From CAWJMD01 sp963845675 (GTDB lineage Bacteria > Actinomycetota > Actinomycetes > Actinomycetales > CAWJMD01): a stretch of DNA of 64,000 nucleotides. Numbering within the stretch: the first letter of the stretch is position 1; each line of letters starts with the position of its first letter. The DNA lies in NCBI GenBank assembly GCA_963845675.1, contig CAWJSX010000001.1, positions 1,612,001 through 1,676,000 on the forward strand. The letters are read 5' to 3'. Position numbers and translations under genes: made by a program. Below are positions 36,787 through 46,779 of the stretch, one piece after another. Under the pieces are notes generated by a model. It was not told the origin of the DNA. It saw only the letters and a list, made by a program, of their open reading frames with translations, and ran no database searches.

Positions 36787-39700
36787 GTGGGACGCCCACG
36801 CACCTTCCTGGCCCGCATGCTCGCGGGCGCCGTCGTCGTGCCCCTGGCGGTCGCGCTCGGAGTCCAGTCCCCTGCCGTGGCGTCGGGCACCTCCGTGGTC
36901 GACGCCTTCGACCGCGCGGACTCTGCGAGTCTCGGCAGCACCTCGACGGGGATCACCTGGCAGGCCCACGCCGGCGTCGTTCTCCGTGTCCTCGCAGGCG
37001 GCCGCCGCCGGGTCGGGCTACGCGCTCACGAGCCTCGACACGGGCCTGACGGGCGCCACCGTGTCCGTCACCGTCGGCCAGCCCGGGCAGGAGATGTGGC
37101 TCGTCCTGCGGCTCGTGGACGACGCCAACTACTGGCGCTTCGGTCGCTCGTCCTCCGGCAGCTACCAGCTGCAGCACGTCCTGAACAACAACCTCGCAAG
37201 CCCCTCGCTCACGACGGTGTCGACGGCGTCGGCGGCCGCGGGCGACCGGCTCACCTGCCGCACCGCCGGCGGGATCTCGTGCTCGGTCAACGGCCAGGAG
37301 GTCGTCCGGACGGCGGACGCCGCCAACGCCTCGTCGACACGCCACGGCCTGGCCGCCTGGCAGAGCCAGGGCGTGCGCTTCGACGACTTCCGCGCCGACC
37401 CGGCGCCGGTCGAGGCCGACCTCGTCGCGACCGTGACAGCCCCTGCCTCGGTGATCGGCGGTCAGATCGTTCCAGGCCACCGCCGCCGTGAGCAACACGG
37501 GGTCGTCCACCGCGACGGGCTCGTCGCTGACGTGGACGGTCCCCGCGGACCTCGCGGCCGTCTCCGCGACGGGTCCCGCCGGTGCCTGCGGGGTCACCGC
37601 GTCCACGGTTCAGTGCGATCTCGGCTCACTGGCGGCGGGAGCAGCGGTCAACCTCACCCTCACGGCGACGGCTCCCACGCGGAGCGGCGCCGTCGACCTC
37701 TCCGTCGACGCCACCCACGCCGTCGACGAGGCCAACCCGTCCGACAACTCGGCGAGCGTCTCCGTGGCCCTGCGCCCCGCACTCTCCTCGGACACGGTCG
37801 TCGCTGACGGGTTCGAGCGAGCGGACACGTCGGGGGGTGTCGGCACATCGGACAGCGGTCACGTCTGGACGACGCACGCCGGCGCCCCGCAGGTCGCCGG
37901 GCTCGCGTTGACGCCGGGGGGCGGCTACGGACTGACCACGGTGGACAGCAGCCGCTCGGACGCCGTGGTGTCGACCACGTTGAGCACGACCGGGGCCGAG
38001 CACTGGCTCGTCGTGCCGACTCTCGTCGGCGGCGGACTACTGGCGCTTCGGCCGGAGCGGAGGCGGTGCCTACCAGCTCCAGCAGATCAAGGCCAACGGC
38101 CTGGGCTCGCCTGCGCTGGAGGTGCTCTCGAGCCCTGCGGCCGCCGCAGGGGACCGTCTCCGGTGTCGCCTCACGACCACCACGATCGCCTGTGACGTCA
38201 ACGGCGTGGCTGTGGCGCGCACGGACGACGCCTTCAACCGCGGCGCGACACGACACGGCGTCTCCGCGTGGCAGTCGCCGCAGACCCGCTTCGACGACTT
38301 CCTCGTCTCCGAGGTCACGCCGCGTCGTGACCTGGGTGTGGTGGTGTCGTGCTCCGGCGTCGGTGGAGGCCGGGACGGTGTACTCGGCCACGACCACGGT
38401 GACGAACGCAGGACAGGCCCAGGCGACGGGCGTCCAGGTCGCCGTGACGCCGCCAGCGGGTACCTCGGTGGGCGCCGTGCCGTCCGGCTGCGTCACCGGC
38501 GGCGGCGTGGTGACCTGCTCGCTGAGCGACCTGGCCGCCGGCCAGTCCGCGTCGGTCACTCTCGACGTGACCGCACCCGCGGCGGCCGGCACGGTCTCCA
38601 CGACCGCGACCGCGACCGCAGCCGGTGAGGACGACAACGCCGCCGACGACAGCGGCTCGGCGACCACGCTGGTGCACGAGTCCGGGGCCAGCCCGCCGCT
38701 GGTCACCGACTCGTTCGGGCGCGCCGACTCCGGCACCCCCGGCACCGCCGACTCCGGCCAGCCGTGGACGGTGCGCAGCGGCTCCCTCGGTATCTCCGCC
38801 GGCACCGCCGCGGTCGGCGGCGGCTACACCCTGGCGACCGTCGACGCCGGCGTGCCCGACGGCATCGCCAGCGTCACCGTGACCCAGCCCGGCACCGAGT
38901 TCTGGATGGTCGTTCGCCTGGCGGACGACGCCAACTACTGGCGCTTCGGCCGTTCCGGCAACGGCCCCTACGTCCTGCAACAGGTCAAGGCCAACGGCCT
39001 CGGCTCCCCCGCCCTGACCCAGCTCGCCACCGTCCAACCCGCCGCGGGGGACCGGCTCGAGTGCCGCGCAGGCGCCGGCCTCACCTGCTCGGTCAACGGC
39101 GCCGGCGTGGTCATGACCAACGACACGTTCAACGCCACCGCCACCCACGTCGGCCTCTCCTCCTGGAACAGCCCGGGCGTCCGACTCGACGACCTGCGGT
39201 TCGAGGTCCCCGCACCGCGTCGTGACCTGGGTGTGGTGGTGTCTGCTCCGGCGTCGGTGGAGGCCGGGACGGTGTACTCGGCCACGACCACGGTGACGAA
39301 CGCAGGACAGGCCCAGGCGACGGGCGTCCAGGTCGCCGTGACGCCGCCAGCGGGTACCTCGGTGGGCGCCGTGCCGTCCGGCTGCGTCACCGGCGGCGGC
39401 GTGGTGACCTGCTCGCTGAGCGACCTGGCCGCCGGCCAGTCCGCGTCGGTCACTCTCGACGTGACCGCACCCGCGGCGGCCGGCACGGTCTCCACGACCG
39501 CGACCGCGACCGCAGCCGGTGAGGACGACAACGCCGCCGACGACAGCGGCTCGGCGACCACGCTGGTGCACGAGTCCGGGGCCAGCCCGCCGCTGGTCAC
39601 CGACTCGTTCGGGCGCGCCGACTCCGGCACCCCCGGCACCGCCGACTCCGGCCAGCCGTGGACGGTGCGCAGCGGCTCCCTCGGTATCTCCGCCGGCACC

Positions 39701-41588
39701 GCCGCGGTCGGCGGCGGCTACACCCTGGCGACCGTCGACGCCGGCGTGCCCGACGGCATCGCCAGCGTCACCGTGACCCAGCCCGGCACCGAGTTCTGGA
39801 TGGTCGTTCGCCTGGCGGACGACGCCAACTACTGGCGCTTCGGCCGTTCCGGCAACGGCCCCTACGTCCTGCAGCAGGTCAAGGCCAACGGCCTCGGCTC
39901 CCCCGCCCTGACCCAGCTCGCCACCGTCCAGCCCGCCGCGGGGGACCGGCTCGAGTGCCGCGCAGGCGCCGGCCTCACCTGCTCGGTCAACGGCGCCGGC
40001 GTGGTCATGACCAACGACACGTTCAACGCCACCGCCACCCACGTCGGCTTCTCCTCCTGGAACAGCCCCACCACTCGCCTCGACGACCTCCGGGTGATGG
40101 AGCTGCCTCGTGAGGCCGACCTCAGCGTCGCCCTGAGCGGCACCCGCTCGGCGACGACCTCCGGACCGGTCCAGCTCACCGCGACCGTGGCGAACCACGG
40201 CACGGCGGACGCCCCCGGCTCGCAGCTCCAGCTCGTGCTGCCCCCGGGAACCTCCGTCACCAGCGTGACCAGCACGTCGGGCACGTGCGCAGCCCCTGCC
40301 CTCACCGTCACCTGCCAGTGGGCCGTCTTCGCTCCGGGTGCGACGGCGACCGTCACGGTGGCGGCCACGGCACCCACGACGGCGGGGCCGGTGACCACGT
40401 CCGCCACGGTGAGCACGAGCGCGACGGACGCGCAGGCGTCCAACGACAGCGCGAGCCTCACCACGACGGTCCGCACGCCTGCACCCCCCGGCGCGATGGT
40501 GCGCGACGACTTCGAGCGCCCGGCGGGCGCCGGTCTCGGGACGACGACGACCGGCGAGCCGTGGGTCGCTCACGTCGGCTCGTTCAGCACGTCGTCCGGT
40601 CAGGCGGGTGCCAGCACCCCGGGGATGAGCCTGGCGAGCGTCGACGCCGGCTTCGCGTTCGGCACGTACGAGGTCACCGTCCCGGCGGGTACGTCGGACA
40701 GCTTCTGGCTGGCGCTGCGCGTCGTCGACGGCAACAACTACTACCGCTTCGGTCCCGATCCGTGGAACGGCCGCTACCGGCTGGCGAAGATCGTGGGCGG
40801 CGTCGAGCAGCAGATGTACGCCAACTGGACCCGCGCGACCGTCCAGGCGCAGGACGGCGACGTCATCCGCATCGTGGTCCGCCCCGACGACGGCATCTAC
40901 GTCTGGGTCAACGGTCAGCACGTCACCGACGCCGGGGACACGCAGTTCATGGACTCCACGGCCTTCGGCATCGCCGCCAGCACGACGGCGACGCGCTTCG
41001 ACGACCTGCAGATCAGCGCGACGCTCGAGGCCTACCCGGTCGCCGACACGTTCACCCGCGCCGACTCGACCAGCGCTCTGGGCACTCCTGAGGTCGGGAC
41101 CCGCTACCCGTGGCGCACGTGGGTGGGCCAGCCCTGGGGCGTCACCCAGGGCCAGGCCGCGTCACGGGACGCGGACTACAGCGTGGTGGCCATCGACTCC
41201 GCCAGCGAGGCGGCCGGCGTCGCGGCGACGGTCACCGCACTGGGTGACGAGCAGTGGCTCGTGTTCCGGTACGCGGAGGACGGCTCCTACTACCGGTTCG
41301 GTGCACCGACCGGGAGGCGGCTACCGCGTGGAGTTCGTGCGCGACGGATCGGTGGTCGCGACGCCGGTGACGATCGAGCCCGTGACCGGACGATCCGTCG
41401 CCGCCGGCGACCGCCTGTCCGTGGTGCAGTACCTCGACGGGCGCGTCGAGACGCGGGTGAACGACGACGTGACCCACCGGTTCACCGACGCGACGACCAA
41501 CGTCCGTGCCACGATCTACGGCATGGCCGCCACCGGAACCACTGCCCGCTTCGACGACTTCGGCATCACCCTCGCACCGCGCCCGTGA
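36787..41588 (+). CDS. Giant secreted DUF11/LamG-like repeat protein (frame-interrupted)
   Basis: About 1600 residues. Signal peptide: RMLAGAVVVPLAVALGVQSP, cleavage near AVA-SG. Six LamG/concanavalin-like modules (each like DSFGRADSGTPGTADSGQPW, VVRLADDANYWRFGRSG, DRLECRAGAGLTCSVNG) alternate with four DUF11-type modules (VEAGTVYSATTTVTNAGQAQ, GGGVVTCSLSDLAAG); the last two LamG-like modules are adjacent. No LPXTG or C-terminal helix is seen, so it is probably released or bound through the glycan. Frame breaks occur near 36980, 37475, 38030, 38349 and 41312. GTG at 36787 follows GGAGTGAGG. Likely a structural or adhesive matrix protein; function inferred. Confidence 0.78.
38320..40068 (+). 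repeat. 894-bp tandem duplication within the DUF11/LamG-like gene
   Basis: Copy 1 (38320-39174) and copy 2 (39215-40068) differ by one inserted base near 38349 and about three substitutions (CAACAG/CAGCAG, GTCCAACC/GTCCAGCC, CTCTCC/TTCTCC). The true period is 894 bp, or 298 codons, covering one DUF11 plus one LamG-like module. The flanking modules are clearly more diverged, so this is a recent duplication or gene conversion. Confidence 0.95.
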
Positions 41589-42511
41589 CCGAGGCGCACG
41601 ACCAGCCGCTGGTCAGCATCGGCGTGCCTGTCTTCAACGGCGAGCCATACGTCGAGCACACCCTGCGCACGTTGCTGAACCAGAGCGAGCCCCGCATCGA
41701 GGTCGTGGTCTCTGACAACGGGTCAACGGACGACACCGAGCAGATCTGCCGCGATGCAGCCGCAGCGGACCCGAGGCTGAAGTACTACCGCAGCGACACC
41801 AACCGCGGCGCCGCCTGGAACTACAACCGCGTCCTCGAGCTCGCGCGAGCACCGTGGTTCAAGTGGGCGGCGGCCGACGACCCGTGTGAGCCGTCGTTCG
41901 TCCGGCTCTGCCTCGACGCCCTCGACGAGGCGGGTCCCGGCACGGTCCTGGCCTTCCCGCAGACAGTCCTGATCGATGACCGCGACGTCGTGATCGGTCC
42001 GCTGGACGACTCGAACCTGGACCTCTGTGACGAGACGCCGGTGGCCCGCCTCGACCGGCTCCTGCGCAACCGGGTCGAGTGGCACCCGGTGTTCGGCGTG
42101 GTGCGCACGTCGGTGCTGCGCGACACGATCGGCATCGGTGTCTTCCCCCTCGCCGATGCCGTGGTGCTCGCCGAGCTCTGCCTGCGGGGCCGTTTCGTGC
42201 AGGTGCCCGAACCGCTGTTCCTCCGTCGGTACCACGACGAGCGCAGCATCGTCGCCGGTCCGAGCTTCGTCGAGCAGGTCTCCTGGTACGACCCCGAGCG
42301 ACGGGCGAGGGCAGCCTTCCCACAGGCGCGCGTGTCCAAGGAGCTGCTGCTCGCCGTCCACCGGGCTCCGCTCACCACGCCGGAGCGGGCCGCCTGTGCC
42401 GCAACGGTGCTGCGGCGCTGGACCCTCCCGCACTGGCGGCACATCGGAGGCGAGGCGAAGATCGCAGCACGCGGCGAGATCGCCCGTCTGCGAGCCTCCG
42501 TCAGCCGCTGA
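41585..42511 (+). CDS. Glycosyltransferase family 2
   Basis: A 308-residue GT2. PLVSIGVPVFNGEPYVEHTL, RIEVVVSDNGSTDDTEQICR, LKYYRSDTNRGAAWNYNRVL and FKWAAADDPCEPSFV form the nucleotide-sugar binding domain. A C-terminal acceptor part follows, with DRLLRNRVEWHPVFGVVRTS and PLFLRRYHDERSIV. The GTG at 41585 overlaps the stop of the repeat protein (GTGA). An unbroken frame from that gene into this one is produced by the frame break near 41312 and is not evidence of a real fusion. Its 3' end overlaps the convergent methyltransferase by 11 bp. Confidence 0.85.
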   Translation: MTEAHDQPLVSIGVPVFNGEPYVEHTLRTLLNQSEPRIEVVVSDNGSTDDTEQICRDAAAADPRLKYYRSDTNRGAAWNYNRVLELARAPWFKWAAADDPCEPSFVRLCLDALDEAGPGTVLAFPQTVLIDDRDVVIGPLDDSNLDLCDETPVARLDRLLRNRVEWHPVFGVVRTSVLRDTIGIGVFPLADAVVLAELCLRGRFVQVPEPLFLRRYHDERSIVAGPSFVEQVSWYDPERRARAAFPQARVSKELLLAVHRAPLTTPERAACAATVLRRWTLPHWRHIGGEAKIAARGEIARLRASVSR

Positions 42512-43718
42512 CGACCGCCTCGGCCAGTGGCGTGGCCGCGAGGACGTCAGCCTCGACCCCCAGCCGTCCCAGCTGCTCCCTGACCTCCGCCAGGTAGAGC
42601 GGGTTCATCACCAGCACGGTGTCCGGGCGGTCGGCCACCAGGTCGTCGGGCCCCACCACCCGCTGCCCCGTCCCCGGTACGTGCTTGCCGTGCTTGCGGG
42701 GGTTGACGTCCACGACGAGCTCCACGTCGTGTGCGCCCGGGACGATGTTGAGGAAGGTCACGCCCTTGGAACCCGTGCCCCACACGGCGACACGGCGTCC
42801 ACGACCCCGCTCGGCGCTGAGGAACGAGGCCCACGCGTGCACGGCCGCCGATGCGCGGCGGGAGAAGTCCCTCGCCAGGTCGACCGCCGCCGCCGCCGGA
42901 GGGGCCGCCAGCGAAGACGCCGCGGACGAGGCCGACGCCTCAGCCCAGAGGTACTGCCCGCCGAAGGCCGAGTCGAGCGCGGTCACGGACAGGTCCTGGT
43001 CGACGAACAGACGGTGCAGCGACGACCGCGTGAAGTGCGACGGGTGCTCGTAGATGACGTCCCACAGCGCGGTCTCGCGGAGCAGGTAGTCGCCGTCCGG
43101 CACCTCCGCGTAGATGACCGTGGGGCGCGCGGGATCGAGCGCGGTACGCAGGGTCCGCACGACCTGACTCGGGTGCTCGAGGTGCTCCAGCACGTGTCGG
43201 GTGCACACCAGGTCGACCTCGAGACCGTCAAGTCGCTCGGGGAAGAGCGCTGCCACGTAGGTCACGCGGTCGTCATCGAGGCGTCCGTCCTGCTCGCCCG
43301 AGTAGCTGGGGTCGTAGCCGATCGCGCGGGCGATGCCGCGCTCGCAGAGCATCGCGAGGAAGTCACCCTTGCCGGACCCCACCTCCAACGCCGTGCCTCC
43401 GCGCAGGGCGTGCTGATCCACGAGCCGTGCGGCAAGCGTCCCGGCGAAGTCCTGGAACGTCCCCGAGAAGTGCAGCGAGTTCTCGTAGCCCGCCCCGTAC
43501 TCCAGCAGGGACTCGTCGTGGTCCGCGTTCCACACGTGACCGCACGAGGTGCACACGACGAGACGGACCAGCCCGGAGGCCGCCGACCGGGCCTCCTGGG
43601 CGTCCTCGTGCAGCCAGTTGCAGAACACCGGAACGGGTGCCGCGCTCGTGAAGACGGCGTCAGCGTCCCGCCCGCCGCAGACCGGGCACACGTCCCGACC
43701 GCTCGCACCCTCGCTCAT
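42501..43718 (-). CDS. Sugar C-methyltransferase-like protein
   Basis: A 405-residue protein with the three-part layout of nucleotide-sugar C-methyltransferases. It has a zinc-binding N-terminus (CPVCGG ... CTSCGHVWN), a class I SAM domain (GGTALEVGSGKGDFLAMLCE, VCTRHVLEHLEHPSQVVRTL), and a C-terminal Rossmann-like domain (VAVWGTGSKGVTFLNIVPGA, DVNPRKHGKHVPGTG). It resembles the second half of the double methyltransferase at 53887. ATG at 43718 overlaps the stop of the upstream beta-sandwich gene, so it is the last gene of a coupled three-gene operon. The sugar substrate is unknown. Confidence 0.83.
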   Translation of the reverse strand: MSEGASGRDVCPVCGGRDADAVFTSAAPVPVFCNWLHEDAQEARSAASGLVRLVVCTSCGHVWNADHDESLLEYGAGYENSLHFSGTFQDFAGTLAARLVDQHALRGGTALEVGSGKGDFLAMLCERGIARAIGYDPSYSGEQDGRLDDDRVTYVAALFPERLDGLEVDLVCTRHVLEHLEHPSQVVRTLRTALDPARPTVIYAEVPDGDYLLRETALWDVIYEHPSHFTRSSLHRLFVDQDLSVTALDSAFGGQYLWAEASASSAASSLAAPPAAAAVDLARDFSRRASAAVHAWASFLSAERGRGRRVAVWGTGSKGVTFLNIVPGAHDVELVVDVNPRKHGKHVPGTGQRVVGPDDLVADRPDTVLVMNPLYLAEVREQLGRLGVEADVLAATPLAEAVVSG

Positions 43719-45745
43719 CCCTCGTCCGTCCTTCCCGTCGACGCGTCCTGTCCGCTGCGAGCCACGACACGCTCGAACAGCGTGCCCGTGTCGTCGCCCC
43801 ACTCCTCGTTGGCGATCAGCGCGATCTTGTTCACCTTCAGAACGGGCGCGTCCGCGTACACGTCACGGACGGCGCGGTACAGCACGGGCTCGTCGTCGAG
43901 ATAGGCCGTGAAGCGCTCCCCGTCGAACACGGCCCGCAGCGTGAACGGGACGCCCCAGCTGACCCGGTGTCCTGTGAGCGTCCACACCGCGTCGTGCATG
44001 TCCTCGTGGCCGTCGACCCGGTAGAACGTGCTCACGGAGGTGCCCTCGAGCCAGTCGTCCAGCCACACGTTGATCACCAGGTAGTTCTCGGGGTCCTGCC
44101 ACAGCACGAACCCGCCCCGGCCGTTCTGACGCTCACCGCGGCTGGTGCCAGGGGGCGTCATCGTCAGAGCGACGTCCACGAAACCCGGTTCGGGCCAGTC
44201 GATCCCGTAGAGAGTCCGCCCCGGGTTCGGCGAGTCCGGCGTGGCACGGACCCGTGCGCCCGACCCGTCGCCGACCACGTCGATCAGGCCCTCGCCCTCG
44301 ATCCGGCGCCACTCGCAGCCTCCGCTGGGCGTGACCGCCCCGTCGAGAGGACCTGCCGGACCGTCGAAGCGTTCGTCCACCTGGACGACGGTGCCCTCAC
44401 CCGTTGGCTGCCACGACGGCTCTGCTGCGACGGGTGCCGCCACGGTCCGCGGATGCGCCTCGAGGTCTCTCACGGTGGCGACGCCGACCACGCCGACACC
44501 GACTCCGGTCGCCTCCCGGAGTCGCGGGTCGTCGACGAACCGGTCGAACACGAGGATCCCGTCGAGGTGGACGCTCACCGTCCTTCCGTCGTCCAGCACC
44601 TGGAGGGAGTGCTCGGTGCCGGGCGAGAGGCGGTGACGGGCGGACGAGGCGACCTCCTCCAGCCCTCCCCCGTCGTCGATGCCGAGGCTCGCACCGGAGG
44701 CGGTCATCCGCAGCTCCCACCGCCGTCCGTCGTCCTCCGCGCGGAGGACCAGACGCACCCCGCCGTCTCGCTGCGCCTGAACCAGGACGTGGAGCAGCCC
44801 CACCGGCACGTCAGCCGCGGACATCGCCGTGCCCGGCCCGACGAGACCCCCGGCACCCAGCTCGAGGTCGCCTCCGCTGACCGACCAGTCCCGACCTCGC
44901 GCCGAGGAGCGACCGTGCAGGGAGCCGGAGCCATCCAGCCTGTCGGCCACGACTGCCGTCGTGAACCACTGCGACCAGGCGGGTACGAGCGCCACGTCAG
45001 AGCGGTAGAGCCTGGTGTCCACGCGGTATCCGACCTCGCCCAGGATCCGTTGGTGCACACCGAGGTACAGCTCCTCCGCATCGCCGTGCGGGTCGACGCC
45101 GACGGGGCGCAGAGCCGGCAGAGCGGGCAGCGCAGGGTCGCCGGGAGCGGTCGCTGCGTAGTAGACGGCCCCACGCTCGCGCAGAGCCACCATCGCCACG
45201 AGCGGGAGGTTCTGCAGGCCCTTCAGGACGGTCAACGGCTGCCCGCCCACCCCGGCCCACAGCTCGCCGTTGTCGGCTGTCGAGGCGTGCACGACGAGGC
45301 CGTGGCCGCTGGCGAACGGGTCCTTGGGCGACTCGTGGTCGAAGAGTCCGACAGCAAGGTTCTCGTGATGCTTCGGCCGCGACGGGGATCGGCCACGCAG
45401 CAGGCAGGACAGCCACCGGCGAAGACGCTGTCGGGGTGTCTCGGGCAGGTAGAAGGTCTGCGAGGCATGGTGTCCGTTCAGGACGTGGACCGCCGCCACC
45501 AGGCCCGGAACGCGACGGAACGGCCCGTACGACAACGACTCCCGCCCCCACCCCGGCTTCGCGAGCGGGCGCATCCTCAGCGCGCCGTTGTCCACGGCGA
45601 TGCGCCCCTCCACGTCGGCGCCCCGCCGAAGTACCCCGGTCGGCGACGTCGTGCCGACGACGTGCCCCATCTCGGTGTCGTCGAGGTACCGCTCGGCCAG
45701 CAGGACGGAGGTCTCGGTCTCCTCGTCGACCTCGTGCTGGGTCAT
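43715..45745 (-). CDS. Large beta-sandwich (LamG-like) protein without signal peptide
   Basis: A 676-residue protein that I do not recognise as a named family. It has no N-terminal signal (MTQHEVDEETETSVLLAERY). Two or three LamG/concanavalin-like stretches are visible: VDNGALRMRPLAKPGWGRES, LEVGAGG-type strands with LQVLDDGRTVSVHLDGILVF, and FVLWQDPENYLVINVWLDDW with VFDGERFTAYLDDEPVLYRA. It lies between a PIG-L deacetylase and a C-methyltransferase, with ATGA overlaps at both ends (45742-45745 and 43715-43718), so the three are co-translated. It could be a cytosolic glycan-binding or hydrolase-like protein; the context implies a role in polysaccharide processing. Confidence 0.6.
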   Translation of the reverse strand: MTQHEVDEETETSVLLAERYLDDTEMGHVVGTTSPTGVLRRGADVEGRIAVDNGALRMRPLAKPGWGRESLSYGPFRRVPGLVAAVHVLNGHHASQTFYLPETPRQRLRRWLSCLLRGRSPSRPKHHENLAVGLFDHESPKDPFASGHGLVVHASTADNGELWAGVGGQPLTVLKGLQNLPLVAMVALRERGAVYYAATAPGDPALPALPALRPVGVDPHGDAEELYLGVHQRILGEVGYRVDTRLYRSDVALVPAWSQWFTTAVVADRLDGSGSLHGRSSARGRDWSVSGGDLELGAGGLVGPGTAMSAADVPVGLLHVLVQAQRDGGVRLVLRAEDDGRRWELRMTASGASLGIDDGGGLEEVASSARHRLSPGTEHSLQVLDDGRTVSVHLDGILVFDRFVDDPRLREATGVGVGVVGVATVRDLEAHPRTVAAPVAAEPSWQPTGEGTVVQVDERFDGPAGPLDGAVTPSGGCEWRRIEGEGLIDVVGDGSGARVRATPDSPNPGRTLYGIDWPEPGFVDVALTMTPPGTSRGERQNGRGGFVLWQDPENYLVINVWLDDWLEGTSVSTFYRVDGHEDMHDAVWTLTGHRVSWGVPFTLRAVFDGERFTAYLDDEPVLYRAVRDVYADAPVLKVNKIALIANEEWGDDTGTLFERVVARSGQDASTGRTDEG

Positions 45746-46630
45746 CGGACGCTCCTACCGACCGGGACGTCGAAGTAGAGCTCCCGATCTCCACGGAACA
45801 GGTCGAGGAAGTCGTCGTCCATCACTGCCCAGTCATCCTCACCCGTGAGGTTCGACATCTGGCTCGCATAGACCGCGAGCGCCTCCCTCTTGGCCTGCCG
45901 GTAGGGCTCGGCCGCACGTACCCGGACCGGTCGAAGCCGCACGGCGCTCGCCACCGGCTCCGCCACCAGGTCCCAGGCCGCGCGCGCCGCCGACCGGCCC
46001 GGACGGTTCGTCCAGGGCCCGTCGGCCCACGCCCAGACGGGGTACTCGAGCAGGCGAGGCCCTGCAGCGGCGGCCACGGCGAGCCGTGCCGCGCGCGCCA
46101 GGGCACGGTGGTCGTCGTGCCAGTCGAGCTCAGACGTCACGAGGACGTCGTCGGGTCGCGCGTCCTCGATCTCCCTCACGATCGCCTCGACGACCTCGTC
46201 CAGGCGCGCCGAGGTCGTCCCCTCCTCCAGGCCGAGGTGGACGACGTCGTCAGCCGGTACGCCGAGTACCGCGCACGCGCCAAGGCTCTCGTCGTGGCGG
46301 ATCCGGGCCAGTTGGTCGGGGTCGACGACTCGTGAGCGGTGCGAGTGACGGCCGTCGGTCACCACCACGACGCGCACCCTCGCCCCCGCCTGGCGTCGAC
46401 GGGCGATCAGTGCTCCGCAGCCCAGCGTCTCGTCGTCAGGGTGCGGCGCCAGAACGAGGCAGGATCGGGGGGCAGCGCCTGATCGTGGCGTCGACCGCAC
46501 GGGCCTCGACGGTCGCCCGCCACGCACGCAGGAGCGTCGGCCTCACCGTCGCCGCACCGCCGCGGAGGGTCACCCTCAGCGAGCCGACCCCGTCCTGGGC
46601 GGGCACGCGCGTGCCCGACGTTCCCGTCAT
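45742..46630 (-). CDS. PIG-L family deacetylase (frame-interrupted)
   Basis: Zn-dependent N-deacetylase of the LmbE/PIG-L family, which removes acetyl from GlcNAc-type groups. CLVLAPHPDDETLGCGALI carries the HPDDE metal motif; VVVTDGRHSHRS follows, and DWHDDHRALARAARL supplies the HxxDH-like His. The first 55 residues (MTGTSGTRVPAQDGVGSLRV) are in another frame, joined near 46470 by a one-base change. ATG at 46630 follows AGGAGGGACGC, a very good ribosome binding site, which supports that start. It leads the operon PIG-L, beta-sandwich protein, C-methyltransferase and is divergent from the fkbM-like gene. Confidence 0.82.
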
Positions 46631-46732
46631 GCGTCCCTCCTGACGTCCCGTGCCAGTGTGGTGGACCCGTGCCTCGCGTGGGGGCCGAACGCGGGTCCTC
46701 ACGAAGCCACCATCTCGCCGAGGCGCCCCGGG

Positions 46733-46738
46733 TAGCCT
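46733..46738 (+). promoter_or_regulatory. Candidate -10 element for the fkbM-like gene
   Basis: TAGCCT (TANNNT) in GGGTAGCCTCGGATGG, 42 bp ahead of the ATG and upstream of AGGAGGT. Same hexamer as at 28846. No clear -35. Confidence 0.28.
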
Positions 46739-46779
46739 CGGATGGCCGGTGGACGCCGGCAGGACCAGGAGGTGCAGGC

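Noticed and set aside
38066..42511. A 1481-residue fusion of the repeat protein with a glycosyltransferase
   Set aside because: The unbroken frame arises because a base change near 41312 shifts out of the repeat protein frame. The real stop (41588) and the GTG start at 41585 form a normal GTGA junction.
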